A DNA stretch of 64,000 nt from Nematostella vectensis (taxonomy: Eukaryota; Cnidaria; Anthozoa; Actiniaria; Edwardsiidae), in the NCBI RefSeq assembly GCF_932526225.1, contig NC_064047.1, positions 7,315,501 to 7,379,500 of the forward strand, read 5' to 3'. The notes below the pieces were generated by a model. It was not told the origin of the DNA and did no database searches. It saw nothing but the letters and a program-made list of their open reading frames with translations. Shown here in pieces: positions 20,456 to 31,614 of the stretch. Each line of letters opens with the position of its first letter. The first letter of the stretch is position 1. Both the position numbers and the translations under genes were made by a program.

Positions 20456-23400
20456 ATGAAGACGCATCTTCTTTCACATCTCGTTGTGCTGTGGTGCGTT
20501 GTTTTCTGTGCTCTGGCTTCAGGAAAGGCAATTCAAGACCAGGAGCTAGAAGAACTGGATGAGCCGGACCATCAGGTGGAAAAGCGTGCAAGCTTGATCG
20601 ATGAGCACGAAAAACGTCTGAAAAGTCTGGAGAAAAAGTAAGTAAATTTGAAACTCGAGTGAAAGGTATCCCGACGTGGTAGTTTCATTGCGGAAAACAA
20701 AATTGTCTTCATTAGAGTGTTCAATTTGAAATACCCTGAAATACCCAGATGTCCCTGTCTTGGTTAACAACACAATAAATAGTCAAGCTGAAGACTCAAG
20801 CGCACGAGTCATCTTTTTTGTCGATATATATAAACTGCATACTGAAAGTAGAGGGGAGAGCGTCTCGGCTTGACATTCTACGGCATTTAGAGACAAATTT
20901 TACGCACCAGATTCGTAGGTTTTATTAGCCATGGGCTTTGAGGACCTTTTAATTGTATTATCCTAGAGCCCGTGTTTCAGGAAACATGCTATTAGGTCAA
21001 TAGATGTTTTAAGCATGAGAAATCAAAATTGGCTCAGTTATCGGTAGAATGGAATTGCTTATGTGTAATTTAATGAGGCGATCCCACGCCTAAAGCATAC
21101 GATAAACATACGATAACTATGGAGACATGATATATTACTAAATCAGTTGAAATACTTACAAGGAAGAAAAATGATGCTATTAAAAAGTTTCTCAAGTTTG
21201 ACTCAGTCATTCATCTGATCAAGTTTTATTTGGGTGAAAATAAGAATGCCCCAGGCTAAAAAATAGTCACCTATATCACATTCATATATAACTGGAACTT
21301 TATTATTTCATTTAGAAATTATTTGTTTTTGTTTTGTGCCACACACAGTATATTTTTAATTTTTTTTCATCTATCTTTAATTTTGTTTTCAGAATGAATG
21401 CTCTTTTTTTAGGAGGGGCAACTGTACCTTGGCTTAGAGGTATGTTAAGCCCGTGTCAGTCACAAGATATGTATTCTCTGTATTCTGTTATTGTTTTTAT
21501 TCAATCCTAACCCGTACAAAAAGTTATTAAAACTTTGTGCTACATTTTCAATTGGTTCATTCTTGCAAGATCATTCCCTGTTCTGTGCTTCGCTGTTTTA
21601 TTTATTTTATTATGGTTGATTTTTTTTTTCTCATTGAACTTCTAAATGTATCTTACAGGTAGGGATGGACGCGATGGAAAGCCAGGTGGGTAAAACAAAA
21701 CGAGTTGAGCCAAGTGTGTATTATAAGGGGAAGGGAGGGATAGATGAAGGATTATTCATAGGACCGTGTAAAAAGTGTAGGACAATAAGTGAAATATAAG
21801 AGATGCAATTATGGACGGGTTATTAAAGACAAATATAAAGGGCAATCATAGGCAGTATAAAGTAGAAAGGTATCATTTTCATAGGGTCACCGATTCAAAA
21901 ATGTCCAACAATATTAGGGGGTTACTTGAGTAATGAAGAAATTTCACTATTCTAACATAAAGGCAGTTGTGTTATTTTATTAATTAAACTCGACATCTTT
22001 AAATTGCCCATGATTTGCAGGGAGAGATGGAATGGACGGCAAACCAGGAGTAAATGGTGGGTGCTAACAACTCTTAGAAATTAGTCTCTTAAAGAGCAAT
22101 GGTCATAATATTACTTCTTTTCATTCTCGTTGGGATTTTTGTTTCTTGTTCGGAACATACATATGCGAGCTCTGAACTTTTGCGTTATTGTTTATTAAGG
22201 TCTTCGAGGTCCTAAAGGAGCGCCCGGTGGTCGGGGGAGGACTGGTTCGAGGGGCACCCCCGGTCCCAGGGGGTCCTCTGGTGTACAGTACGTGCGATGG
22301 GGGAAGACTTCGTGCCCAAGCTCCGCGCGGCTCGTCTACAAAGGTGAGATTTGGTCCGGTTTGCACCAAAGCTAAAGAAATAGAACTTACTAGTGGGTAC
22401 ACGTGAAAAATTCACGTTTATAATTCATAAAAAAAAGTTTATGATTGGAAATAAAGAAACCAATATAACAGGATTGCTACCGATATATTTATTACAAATC
22501 AAATGCAGCGAACGTCTACATACAACCTGATCGATCACAGAAATTTTATATGCTACGCTAAAAACTAAAAATTATTTCCTTCTTTTATCCTTATTGGGGG
22601 CCCTGTGTTCATAGTGTTTGGCAGGAAATTGCACGTTGGCGGGAAATCGCACGTTGACATTCAAGTCAAATGCACAACACGTTTGTATGGGCATTGAAAA
22701 GCACGAATCCTTGCTTTATCGGCCCGATCTCGATTTTTGGTAGTATTTTTGGTGGTGAGTTCCCGTACTATTATTTGTGACAGGGGCGGATCTAGCTTTT
22801 TGCCACGGGGGGGGGGGGGGGGGGATGGGGGGGATGACCCAAAAAATTTTGTCATTATTTTACCTTCGTAACGATTTTGGAATGAAAAGATACAATGAAA
22901 ACAATAAAAAAAGACAGCCCAAAGGGGGGTTAGACCCCCTAACCCCCCCGTAGATACGCTACTGTGTGAAATACGAAAGTTGTGACTTTATGTACTTATA
23001 AGCTTACTTATGATCGGCTAAGCTTTAGATTTGTTTTGTCATATTTACGAAGAAAACATGGACCGACAGGATATCAGAACTGAATCTAACAACATATGGA
23101 AGTTGAAGGGGTTTAGAATCAGTTTTAATTCTATAGTTTAATCTAATATTTGTTTAAAGTTATTAAAACCTTTCACTTATATCAATCTAGCCAGAACAAA
23201 GCATAGATACACTTTCAAATTCTGAAAAGGGAATTGAATTTGATTGATATTTGAATTTTCTACAGATCTTTGATAATTTTCCTGGCCGCGCGAAAGGAGA
23301 TTGAATCGAGTGAATAATAATTAAGTTTTGGCGGGAAAATCTGAAACAACGTATTTTTCTTAAATCGGTTAAAATTGAGACGGCAATACCACAAAATATT

Positions 23401-25723
23401 GGCGAATTGTTTTCTATTGCAATGCTACCCACAATGAAGCGAAGAATGATTTAAAGTCGATAATTGTATGCGAAAAAAGAAAATATCGTTTTGTTGTAGG
23501 TTTCAAAAACAGCGCGCGCTCGTGAGAATGTCGCCATCCTTGCGAATGCAGCGCGGGCACACAATGCAAAAAAACAAAACAATTCAAAATCTAATCTGCT
23601 AATTTTTTCAGATTTATTTTCTTTAGTTAAATAATTATTTGACTACCAGGTTGAGATATAAAGATGACGGTAAAAGTTGTAACCACACAACGTTCTTCAG
23701 CAATAACTAAGAAGACATGAAGACGGGAACCGGTTTAGCGCGCGCATATGTTTTCTCATGTAATTTGGTTGACATCTCGATCTACGGCACAAATGACTCG
23801 ATCCGAGCGCGCGCTGTTTTTGAAACCTACAACAAAACGATATTTTCTTTCTATTGCAATGCTACCCACAATGAAGCGAAGAATGATTTAAAGTCGATAA
23901 TTGTATGCGAAAAAAGAAAATATCGTTTTGTTGTAGGTTTCAAAAACAGCGCGCGCTCGTGAGAATGTCGCCATCCTTGCGAATGCAGCGCGGGCACACA
24001 ATGCAAAAAAACAAAACAATTCAAAATCTAATCTGCTAATTTTTTCAGATTTATTTTCTTTAGTTAAATAATTATTTGACTACCAGGTTGAGATATAAAG
24101 ATGACGGTAAAAGTTGTAACCACACAACGTTCTTCAGCAATAACTAAGAAGACATGAAGACGGGAACCGGTTTAGCGCGCGCATATGTTTTCTCATGTAA
24201 TTTGGTTGACATCTCGATCTACGGCACAAATGACTCGATCCGGGCCTTTCAGTTCACGGCCTTTTTTCCGAAGGTTGAACAAAATACCTCAATATTACAG
24301 ATTTGAGTTATTCGCGCGAACGCCTGGTACATACGAACCACATACCATTCGGAAGATGGAAATATAAAGAATTGACAAAGTCTATCAACTCTGAAAGGAT
24401 ATATGGACTTTAAGGTAATTATTACCTTGAATTGCACTGCGCACCCCTTCTGCGCATAGTGGAATTCCGGTATAAAGTGCGCGGGTGCGCCACAGTTGTT
24501 GTATAATAAAACAAAGCAAAAGGCGCACGTTTTTTACCTAAAATCGCTTTGACAGAAAAACGTCGGTTACCCCCATTTTTTATTCGCTCAAATAGTTAAA
24601 TATATACGGAAAAATAATATACTGAAAAAAGAAAAAAAAGTTGGTTTGTAGAAGTTTTGTTATTTCTCTTAAAAGCCGTAAAAATACTTCAAAATGGCGC
24701 TTTTTAACGTATGAATAGTGGCGAAAACAATGTCTTTTAGTGCGATTTCTTAAAATGTGATTTGTTTTGAACATTAGCTACTACGGGTTATTGTTTAGGA
24801 GATCGGATTTTGGCAGCTCGACAAACAGAACTTAATTTTCTAAAGACTATAGGCACTCTTTTTAAAAACTAAGAGTTTGGATTTTTCCTTACGCGATCGG
24901 TAAAAACGCGTCAACTCTACGCCCCTCTGTTGTGAAAACGAGGTCGGTACCCCCATTTTTTTTATTACATTTTTTCAAAGCCCTTAACTTCAATAGTGTT
25001 TATGCCAAGTTTTAAAAAATTCTGGGTTGTAGAACTATTTCAAGGGAATTACTTTAAGGTGGATTGTTTGCAAAGATTGGTAAATTGAGATATGCAGCCA
25101 GTATTACTCCTCAAAACGTACTAAATGTGATTCAAATGATAAAGCATCTTGCAAGGGGCCTATTTAGCATGGGGAAAGCGAGGTATTTTGTCTTTATTCT
25201 GCCATGTCATATATTGTAAACTCAGCTTTTTTTTCTTCAAGGCCGTGTCGGCGGGGAGTGGTATGGTCACTCTGGCGGTGCGGCAGAGTACGTGTGTCTC
25301 CCCGAGACCCCCCAGTACATAAACTACACCCCGGGACATCAGTACAGCGGCTACATGTACGGCGCCGAGTATCAAGTCCATGACCGCAGCCCCTTCACAC
25401 GTGGAAAAGCCCTACGTGACCACGATGTCCCGTGCGCCGTGTGTTACGTCCCGTCCCGCAGCACCCAGCTCATGATACCCGCAGTCGCCCGCTGTCCCGC
25501 GGGGTGGTCCCGCGAGTACTATGGCTACCTGATGACGTCGTCTTACAGTCACAAGCACTCAAGTCAGTTCGTGTGCGTGGATCATGATGCCGAGTATGTC
25601 CCGGGTAGTGTCGCTAATCTTAACGGAGCACTGCTGTACCCCGTGGAAGGGGTGTGTGGGTCACTACCGTGTGCCCCGTATGTAGATGGGTATGAGCTGA
25701 CATGCGTAGTCTGCACCAAGTGA
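20456..25723 (+). CDS. Short-chain collagen C4-like secreted protein, copy A
   Basis: Six exons: 20456-20637, 21393-21439, 21659-21685, 22021-22056, 22200-22343, 25242-25723; 305 aa in frame with GT-AG introns. The start gives a signal peptide (MKTHLLSHLVVLWCVVFCAL), then an acidic propeptide ending VEKR, a dibasic site common in cnidarian secreted proteins. A short heptad-like helix (IDEHEKRLKSLEKK) may trimerise the chain. Seventeen Gly-X-Y triplets follow, carried on 27-, 36- and 144-bp exons that each begin in a split Gly codon. The C-terminal domain has 10 Cys (TSCP, CAVC, RCPAGWSREYYGYL, FVCVDHDAEY, LTCVVCTK). This layout matches proteins annotated as short-chain collagen C4-like. The likely role is extracellular matrix or secreted structural protein. 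Nothing in the coding sequence looks broken. Confidence 0.85.
22781..22964. mobile_element. hAT-like MITE in intron 5 of collagen A
   Basis: Imperfect terminal inverted repeats: CAGGGGCGGATCTAG at the left, and at the right the reverse complement of CGTAGATACGCTACTG (CAGTAGCGTATCTACG). G- and C-runs lie inside. A CAG(G/T)(G/A)GCG(G/T)ATCTA terminus is typical of short hAT-type elements. The counterpart in copy C is 63654-63833. Confidence 0.6.
23414..24241. repeat. 437-bp tandem duplication in intron 5 of collagen A
   Basis: CTATTGCAATGCTACCCAC starts at 23414 and again at 23851, offset 437 bp. The copies match until about 24241, where the second continues into CGGGCCTTTCAGTTC. Near 23475-23522 and 23806-23848 a segment of about 45 bp (TTTTGTTGTAGGTTTCAAAA) is inverted. 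Part of the unit (ACTACCAGGTTGAGATATAA) recurs at 27875, so this is a dispersed element. Confidence 0.75.
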
Positions 25724-25752
25724 TTCTTATAACTCTGCATGACTGATAAAAA

Positions 25753-25758
25753 AATAAA
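25753..25758 (+). promoter_or_regulatory. Polyadenylation signal, collagen A
   Basis: AATAAA lies 30 bp after the stop codon. It is the nearest canonical signal and fits a very short 3' UTR. Confidence 0.5.
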
Positions 25759-25759
25759 A

Positions 25760-26939
25760 TAACTGTAAGGTGTGTCTTTTCGTTCACATCTGTTGTATGA
25801 CTGATTGAAGGATAATTAAAGATAAAGGTGACGGGTATAGACGGTGTTTCTCGTTTTGAATGCGGCTTATTGGGTGAGCAGATGTGCAAATGGATATTAG
25901 AAATCTGAGTAATATAGGGACCGCTAGACGTTCTATGTACCCCACAGAGTTGCTCCCCACGTTTGGTTGTAGGGGAGGGGTCTTTTGCTTTTCACGTTTG
26001 CAAAGCATAGCGTTTGATAACACCCTTTTAAATACGAATATGATATGAAACAGCATGATGTTAACATCATCACAAGATGTCAAATAAAGACCGTGACATA
26101 CCTATTCAGATAGCTCTAAAGGACCTAAAGGTCATACTTGAATTTTAATGTTGTATCTGAGTCTTTCATTATGACGTTGCCTGTCTATAATAGTATGGGA
26201 TCAAATGACATTAAACAGATATAATTTGAGAGGCAGGGAAGGCAAATTTTAATGATTTGGCAGTTTTGATTTGACTACTAAATGGGTTTATATTTTATTT
26301 TATCGCACTCATTTTAAAGTAATCCAATATCAAAAAAAAAATTCAAAGGCTCTCCTTTTGTCTGTACAATCTGTCCGAAACACAGCCCGATGAAGTCAAC
26401 GGGAGAGAGCCAGATGGTCACATGATTACCGCAGACTAATCTCGACACGGCCAGCAGCATGTTACGGGAGTTCGAAGCACTTAACACTCTACGGAACAGA
26501 TGCTCATTTGCATGAGCCACTGTCCGGCGTCCTCGATTCCATGCGACGCCATTTTAAGTCATCGTTTTCACAGGGATGAGATAACTTATCAAGTTTTCTA
26601 CCTAGCTCAATGATAATTAACCCAAGCCTGTTCTTGAGCACAACTTTGAAACATTTCAAAGTTTAGCGTGAGCTCCTTTTCTAGCCGAATTCTTACACAT
26701 TTTTTTTCAGGAAACGCACAAAAAATATTGATATTGTCGAAGAGAGCTTCTGATGAGAAATGCGACCGAACAGTGCATTACGGGGTTTGAATAACTAAGG
26801 CTGTTTACTTTTACTCGAAGTTTCTAAGCTGATCGCCAAACTTTGTAAATCATTCACATTAACATGATCATTTCTTACAAATTTTGAAGATCGGACGAAT
26901 TTGGTTCTTTTCTTCACTAAAAGTGAAATGTAACAAAGG
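25760..26939. other. Spacer downstream of collagen A
   Basis: AT-rich sequence. Its first 250 bp resemble the region after collagen B (42304-42600), for example GTTTCTCGTTTTGAATGCG at about 25848 and 42448, so paralogy extends past the genes. No gene is supported. Confidence 0.6.
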
Positions 26940-27171
26940 CTGTCTGATTTGCAGTCCCCGCACTCTCCCACCCCCCTCCCCCCAAAAAAAAACACACACA
27001 CAACGGTCGAAAGTCCACTTTCGGTTCTCAATAGACTTGCTAGCCAATTCCGACAATAAACGTCCCGTGAAGATAGTGCAAAGGCACTTAATAAATCACT
27101 TTTGTTCTTTTGGGGGTGGTCAGATTTTTATCAGAAAACCCCCCAAGAAAAATCCTGGGTACGGGCCTGTA
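26940..27171. mobile_element. MITE fragment related to 38478-38810
   Basis: The right end AAAATCCTGGGTACGGGCCTG-type terminus (about 27152-27171) is the inverse of the CAGGCCCTCACCCAGGA terminus at 38478. The internal segment with TTCTCAATAGAC is the inverse of 38710. The left end is degenerate. It sits directly before the transposon ORF at 27182. Confidence 0.55.
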
Positions 27172-27181
27172 GGGTAGACAA

Positions 27182-27765
27182 GTGCCTTTGCTAGTCAAGC
27201 GGCATTCGTTTCTAGCGCTTGGAGACAACAAGGCAGATTTGGCACGATTCTTGTCGGGGGAGCTGATTGCGAATCCGCCCCCAGATATCACACTTGTTGC
27301 TGTCGGTGGTTGTGAAAGGGAGGATGCCGATACGAGAATTATCCTGCTAGTGGTCAATCCGATTGGATATGTCCGCAATATTGTAGTGTCTGCTCGAGAT
27401 ACAGATGTACTGCTCCTGCTCTCAGCTCATCGCTCAAAGATCACGTCGAAAGTATGGATTTGGGCGGATACAGCAAAGAAACCTGTAAACATCCCCATGG
27501 AGGATGTCTTGCTACATTTGCAAAAGGAGTTTGTTGATGCCTTGCTGCGTTTTCGCGCTATAACAGGATGCGACAGCACATTATACTTCGCAGGTCACTC
27601 CAAGAAGAAAGCAAGGGAGCCTTTCAGCCCCATTTTGACCTTCTGATGTCTTTAGGAGGCGGAGAACTTGAGGAGCAAAGCATCACTTCTGGGGAAGCGT
27701 TCGTCTGTCATGTTTATGGAACCTCGGGGAACACTCTAGACAGGCTTGTGTCCAGTTGTTTGTGA
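27182..27765 (+). pseudogene. Degenerate repeat-associated ORF with DxD-type acidic motifs
   Basis: Frame 27182-27646 carries an EREDADTRIIL motif, then SARDTDVLLLLSAH and FRAITGCDSTLYFAGHSKKK. Homologous sequence (PHFDLLMSLGG, then EAFVCHVYG) continues in another frame from about 27630, so there is a frameshift. I recall this motif series from repeat-associated invertebrate ORFs, and the spaced acidic residues are reminiscent of PIN/FEN1-like nucleases. No formal family name is claimed. It lacks an N-terminus and is flanked by MITE and repeat sequence, consistent with a dead transposon. Confidence 0.5.
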
Positions 27766-27867
27766 AGGATAGTCGCCAAGAGAGACTTCCACCAACCAGT
27801 GATGCTAATTGGAAGACTAAAAAATATCTGCTTAATTTTGCAGATTTGTTTCCTGAAGTTAAATAAT

Positions 27868-28001
27868 CATTTGACTACCAGGTTGAGATATAAAGATGAC
27901 GGTAAAAGTTGTAACCACACAACGTTCTTCAGCAATAACTAAGAAGACATGAAGACGGGAATCGGTTTAGCGCGCGCATATGTTTTCTCATGTAATTTGG
28001 T
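27868..28001. repeat. Dispersed repeat, left part (split by LINE insertion)
   Basis: Nearly identical to 23630-23770 and 24065-24205 from CATTTGACTACCAGGTTG to CATGTAATTTGG. It stops exactly where the LINE-like sequence begins and resumes at about 29931. Confidence 0.8.
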
Positions 28002-29930
28002 AATAATAATAACTTTATTCCAATAAATACCAATACAGGTATATTAGGATAATATAAAAAGTAGGTTGGCTTATATGCCTATCCTCTATTCATAATATTT
28101 AATTACATCATCAGAAAATTTCAGGACTAGGCTCGTAATGGAGTCAAGCTCATAATATACAAAAAAAGGTCTTTTGGCCTTAACAGTTTGAAAGAGTTAT
28201 TGATTGCAAATAGATCATTAAAAAATACTCGACGTATATCATTGACAAAGTCGCATTCCATTAAGGTATGGTACTCATCCCCAACCTTATTTTTTCACAT
28301 TTTTCACAAATCCTTAATTCATAAGGTAAATTTTTTTAGCGGCCTGTTTCAATTGCTAGTTTATGTGCCGAGACACGCAATCTAGTCATAGATTGTCGGC
28401 GTCTAACATTAGCTTCTGATAAATAATTTTCTAGTTTAAAATTTGTCTTGATCTTGCAATAAGTGCGTAGCTTTCCACTATTTTGTGACTGGGTTTTCCA
28501 AAATGTTGCATAACTTTTATAAAGTACTTTCTTAATATATTTTCCTAGGGTATGAATTTGTTGGCCTTCGATATCTATTTCCTGTAGTGGCTTTAAATCA
28601 CACCAAGCAAATAGGGAATTGATAAACCTTACAGGGACATTAGATGTTGAAGATAAGCAGATCTTCGCCGTTTCCCCCACTAAGGTGTTTTCATATATCC
28701 TACTTTTTATTCGGCATCAATATTTTGCCACCAGGGAAGAAATTTGTACTATTAGTGGGGCTTTTCCCTGTTCTCCATATATGGTTAAATTTGTAGTTTT
28801 TGAGTGGGCTCCTAGTATACGCTTGAAAAACTTCAGTTGTAGTTTTTCGAAATCATTGGATACTTTGAAAAATTTAGTCTCAAAAATTTCATAAGATGAA
28901 GCCCTTGCTAAAAGGCATGTACCCCAAATTTCACAACCGTACAGTAATACTGGTACAACGAGGGACGAAAACAATTTCAACAGTACTTGTATTGACACAT
29001 TTTCAACATTTGACAGACGTTTAAAAAACAGTGGTATACACGTGTGGCTTTGTTGTACCGACTTTTTAGGGCACTTTTAAAATTTCCCGAGGAATGAAAC
29101 TTCAGACCTAGATATGTGTATTCGTCTACACATTCTAATGGCTCTCCACCGTAGTCCCATTTACCTGTTGTAAATTGCCGCCGGTATTGTTGGGGACCAA
29201 AAACTAATACTTTATATTTTTTCATATGAACTGTGAGCTTCAATTTATCTGCGTACATTTTTAGTTTCTGGAGGCAATTTTCTAGACCGGTGGCTGAGTC
29301 GGATAGTATAACCAAATCATCAGCATAGAGGAGACAGTTAAGTTTTGATGTATTATCGAGTTTTACTGGGTCGCACGATGAAGAGAATATTTCTGGAATA
29401 TCATTGATGAAGATGTTGAAAAGGGTTGGGCTTAGGTTGCATCCCTGCTTCACCCCAACGTGAGAAGAAAAGGTAGGCGTTATACCCTGGTCTAGCTTAA
29501 CTGATGATCTAACATCTGAATACATACTTTGTAAAAGGGTGATAAATCTTCCGCTACTCCCTATTTTTATTAGTTTGTAAAGTAAACCCTCTCGTATGCT
29601 TTTTTAAAGTCGATAAAACACGTAAAAAGCGGTTTGTGGCTTGATTTATAAGAGTCAATTAGGGTTTTTAGTACTAATAAATGGTCGGTCGTGCGAAAGC
29701 CCTTTCTAAAACCGATATCTATTAAAGATTTTATATTTTTTCAGAAATTTTGTAAGGCGGCCGTTTATGATCAGTGTGAAAAACTTCCCGAGGCAGCTAC
29801 TTATAGCGATTCCTCTATAGTTTCCCGGATCACATTTATCACATGATTTGTGTAATGGTACAATATAACCCTTTGACCAGCTCTTAGGAAATACCCCCTG
29901 TGTTAGCACAGTTTTTTTGACATCTCAGTT
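28002..29930 (-). pseudogene. Non-LTR retrotransposon (LINE) reverse transcriptase fragment
   Basis: Minus-strand frames 29706-29909 and 28977-29525 carry RT motifs: DPGNYRGIAISS (RT block 2), GVKQGCNLSPTLFNIFIND and LLYADDLVIL (catalytic YADD), followed by a typical thumb region (YTYLGLKFHSSG). A further frame, 28717-28998, is the post-RT C-terminus (LFSSLVVPVLLYGCEIWG). The frames are separated by shifts. The 5' portion with endonuclease is absent, which is usual 5' truncation. The 3' end at 28002 is a (TTA)n tail preceded by AATAAAG on the minus strand. It interrupts the repeat 27868-28001/29931-30130 at a TTGG. Confidence 0.85.
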
Positions 29931-30130
29931 GGTTGACATCTCGATCTACGTCACAAATGACTGGACCCGGGCCTTTCAGTTCACGGCCTTTTTCCCAAAG
30001 GTTGACCAAAATACCTCAAAATTACAGATTTGAGTTATTCGCGCGAACGCGTGTTTTATAGGGTCAATACGAACCACATACCATTTGGAAGATGAAAATA
30101 TAAAGAATTGACAAAGTCTATCAACTCTGA
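29931..30130. repeat. Dispersed repeat, right part
   Basis: It continues the interrupted repeat: GTTGACATCTCGATCTACG, then CGGGCCTTTCAGTTCACGG and TTATTCGCGCGAACGC, matching 24205-24400. It leads into the 152-bp periodic region. Confidence 0.75.
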
Positions 30131-30195
30131 AAGGTTATATGGGCTTTAAGACCTGCAACGCCCGAAAGAGACTCTAAATGGCGTACCCCAAACCC

Positions 30196-30521
30196 CCATA
30201 TATGGACGATGACGTCATGGACCCTTATAAAGCCAAGTTGTGCCAGGTTTTTCACCCTACAACATTGACATCAGTGTATTTATTAGTGAACGTCTATTCA
30301 CTAGTTTTATCGAAGTTTAAGTAAAATTTTGAAAAATAACAGAAATTCCATATATGGTGTATGACGTCATCAATGCTAACCTGCGAAACTCGTGATAATA
30401 TTTAAAACTATATTGTATACTATCATTTTTAGAATCAGCGTACTCGATTTAGCACAAATCGCCTTAGAATTGCTCAAATAGACTTAACATCAGAGATTAC
30501 CATATTTGGAAGATGACGTCA
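30196..30521. repeat. Three CArG-like plus CRE-like cores at exact 152-bp spacing
   Basis: CCATATATGG at 30196 and 30348 and CCATATTTGG at 30500 are each followed 14 bp later (start to start) by TGACGTCA (30210, 30362, 30514). The period is 152 bp both times. Sequence between cores is strongly diverged, although ATCAGCGTACTCGA is shared between units 2 and 3. CC(A/T)6GG is the serum-response-factor CArG consensus and TGACGTCA the CREB/ATF consensus. Whether they act here, or are subterminal transposon repeats, is unknown. Confidence 0.8.
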
Positions 30522-31614
30522 TCTTTGATGACCGACTACACCATCTAAACGCAAAAATTGAGTTGCCAACATGAATTTTTCGAAATCAGCGTACTCGAAA
30601 TAGTAATAGTAGCTATGTAGGCAAAAATAAAAGAGAAATGCCTGTAGGTTCACACTATGGGCTTTGAGGTCCCTGACTATTATATGTCTGGGATCTATTG
30701 CTGTCCATTTTCGAGCAAGCTGCAACTAGTACTATTCTATAGTTTGCCTGTGATAATATTTCATTTCGCAACGGCCTGATTGACAAGGATAAACAAAGTT
30801 GTGTTTTTGTTTCGAAATCGCATCCTTTGATCTTCGGCCCGCCGAGGACAAATTTTTGTCCACTGTCTACTCGTGTCCGCATTTGTCTTTGGTCATAATC
30901 TGAAAGGTCCTGTCAACAACTATTCCTGTACAAAAAGCTAAAAGTACTATAGTTTTCGGTTGAAAGCGGGTATTCGTACCAAAGCACCTGGGGTGGGTGG
31001 GTGGGTGGTGGTGGTGGTGGTGGTGGGGGGGGGGGGGGTGTTAGGTGGATAGATAATATGGAAGGGAGGAAAATGTGGAACATATATGATGGCGTGGAAT
31101 GGCAAGAATGGGGATGACAAAAACAAATATATAGAGTTACAAAATGGAAAGGTTGGATATTTTTTAGAGCTCTTCGAAATACTATAGTAGAAACTCCTAG
31201 TGATAATGATAATTAATTATACTATACTTGGTGTGTTATCACATCGAAAAGAAAAAAAGTAAAATGACATTTTTATGTACTATCAGCATGGATGTGTTCA
31301 TATTTGATACTTTGTTCAGTAACCTGTATAGTATCTTTTATGCACACAAGAAAATAACTATGAAAATACATATGCATTAACGAGTTGGCTCACAAAGCTT
31401 TGATTATTTTATAAAAGCTAATTTTTAAACTTAGTTAAGCAATGACAAATACGACAACTAGAAGTGAAGTAAATTTAAAATAAAGAGTTATAGTGAATTT
31501 CCGAATAAGTGCCGCCCTGAATAACCGTCGCACAAGGGCGCTTACTAGAGTACAAACGGTAACGCCTGTTTTGGAGCCCGCGCTGCATAACCGTTTGTTA
31601 CTCCTAGTACATAT
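30522..31614. other. Spacer with GGTGGG/GGT low-complexity tract
   Basis: No gene is seen. A (GGTG)n, then (GGT)n, then poly-G tract occupies about 30989-31039. Confidence 0.7.

Noticed and set aside
28188-28894. Plus-strand frames over the LINE
   Set aside because: They are complement shadows of the minus-strand LINE C-terminus.
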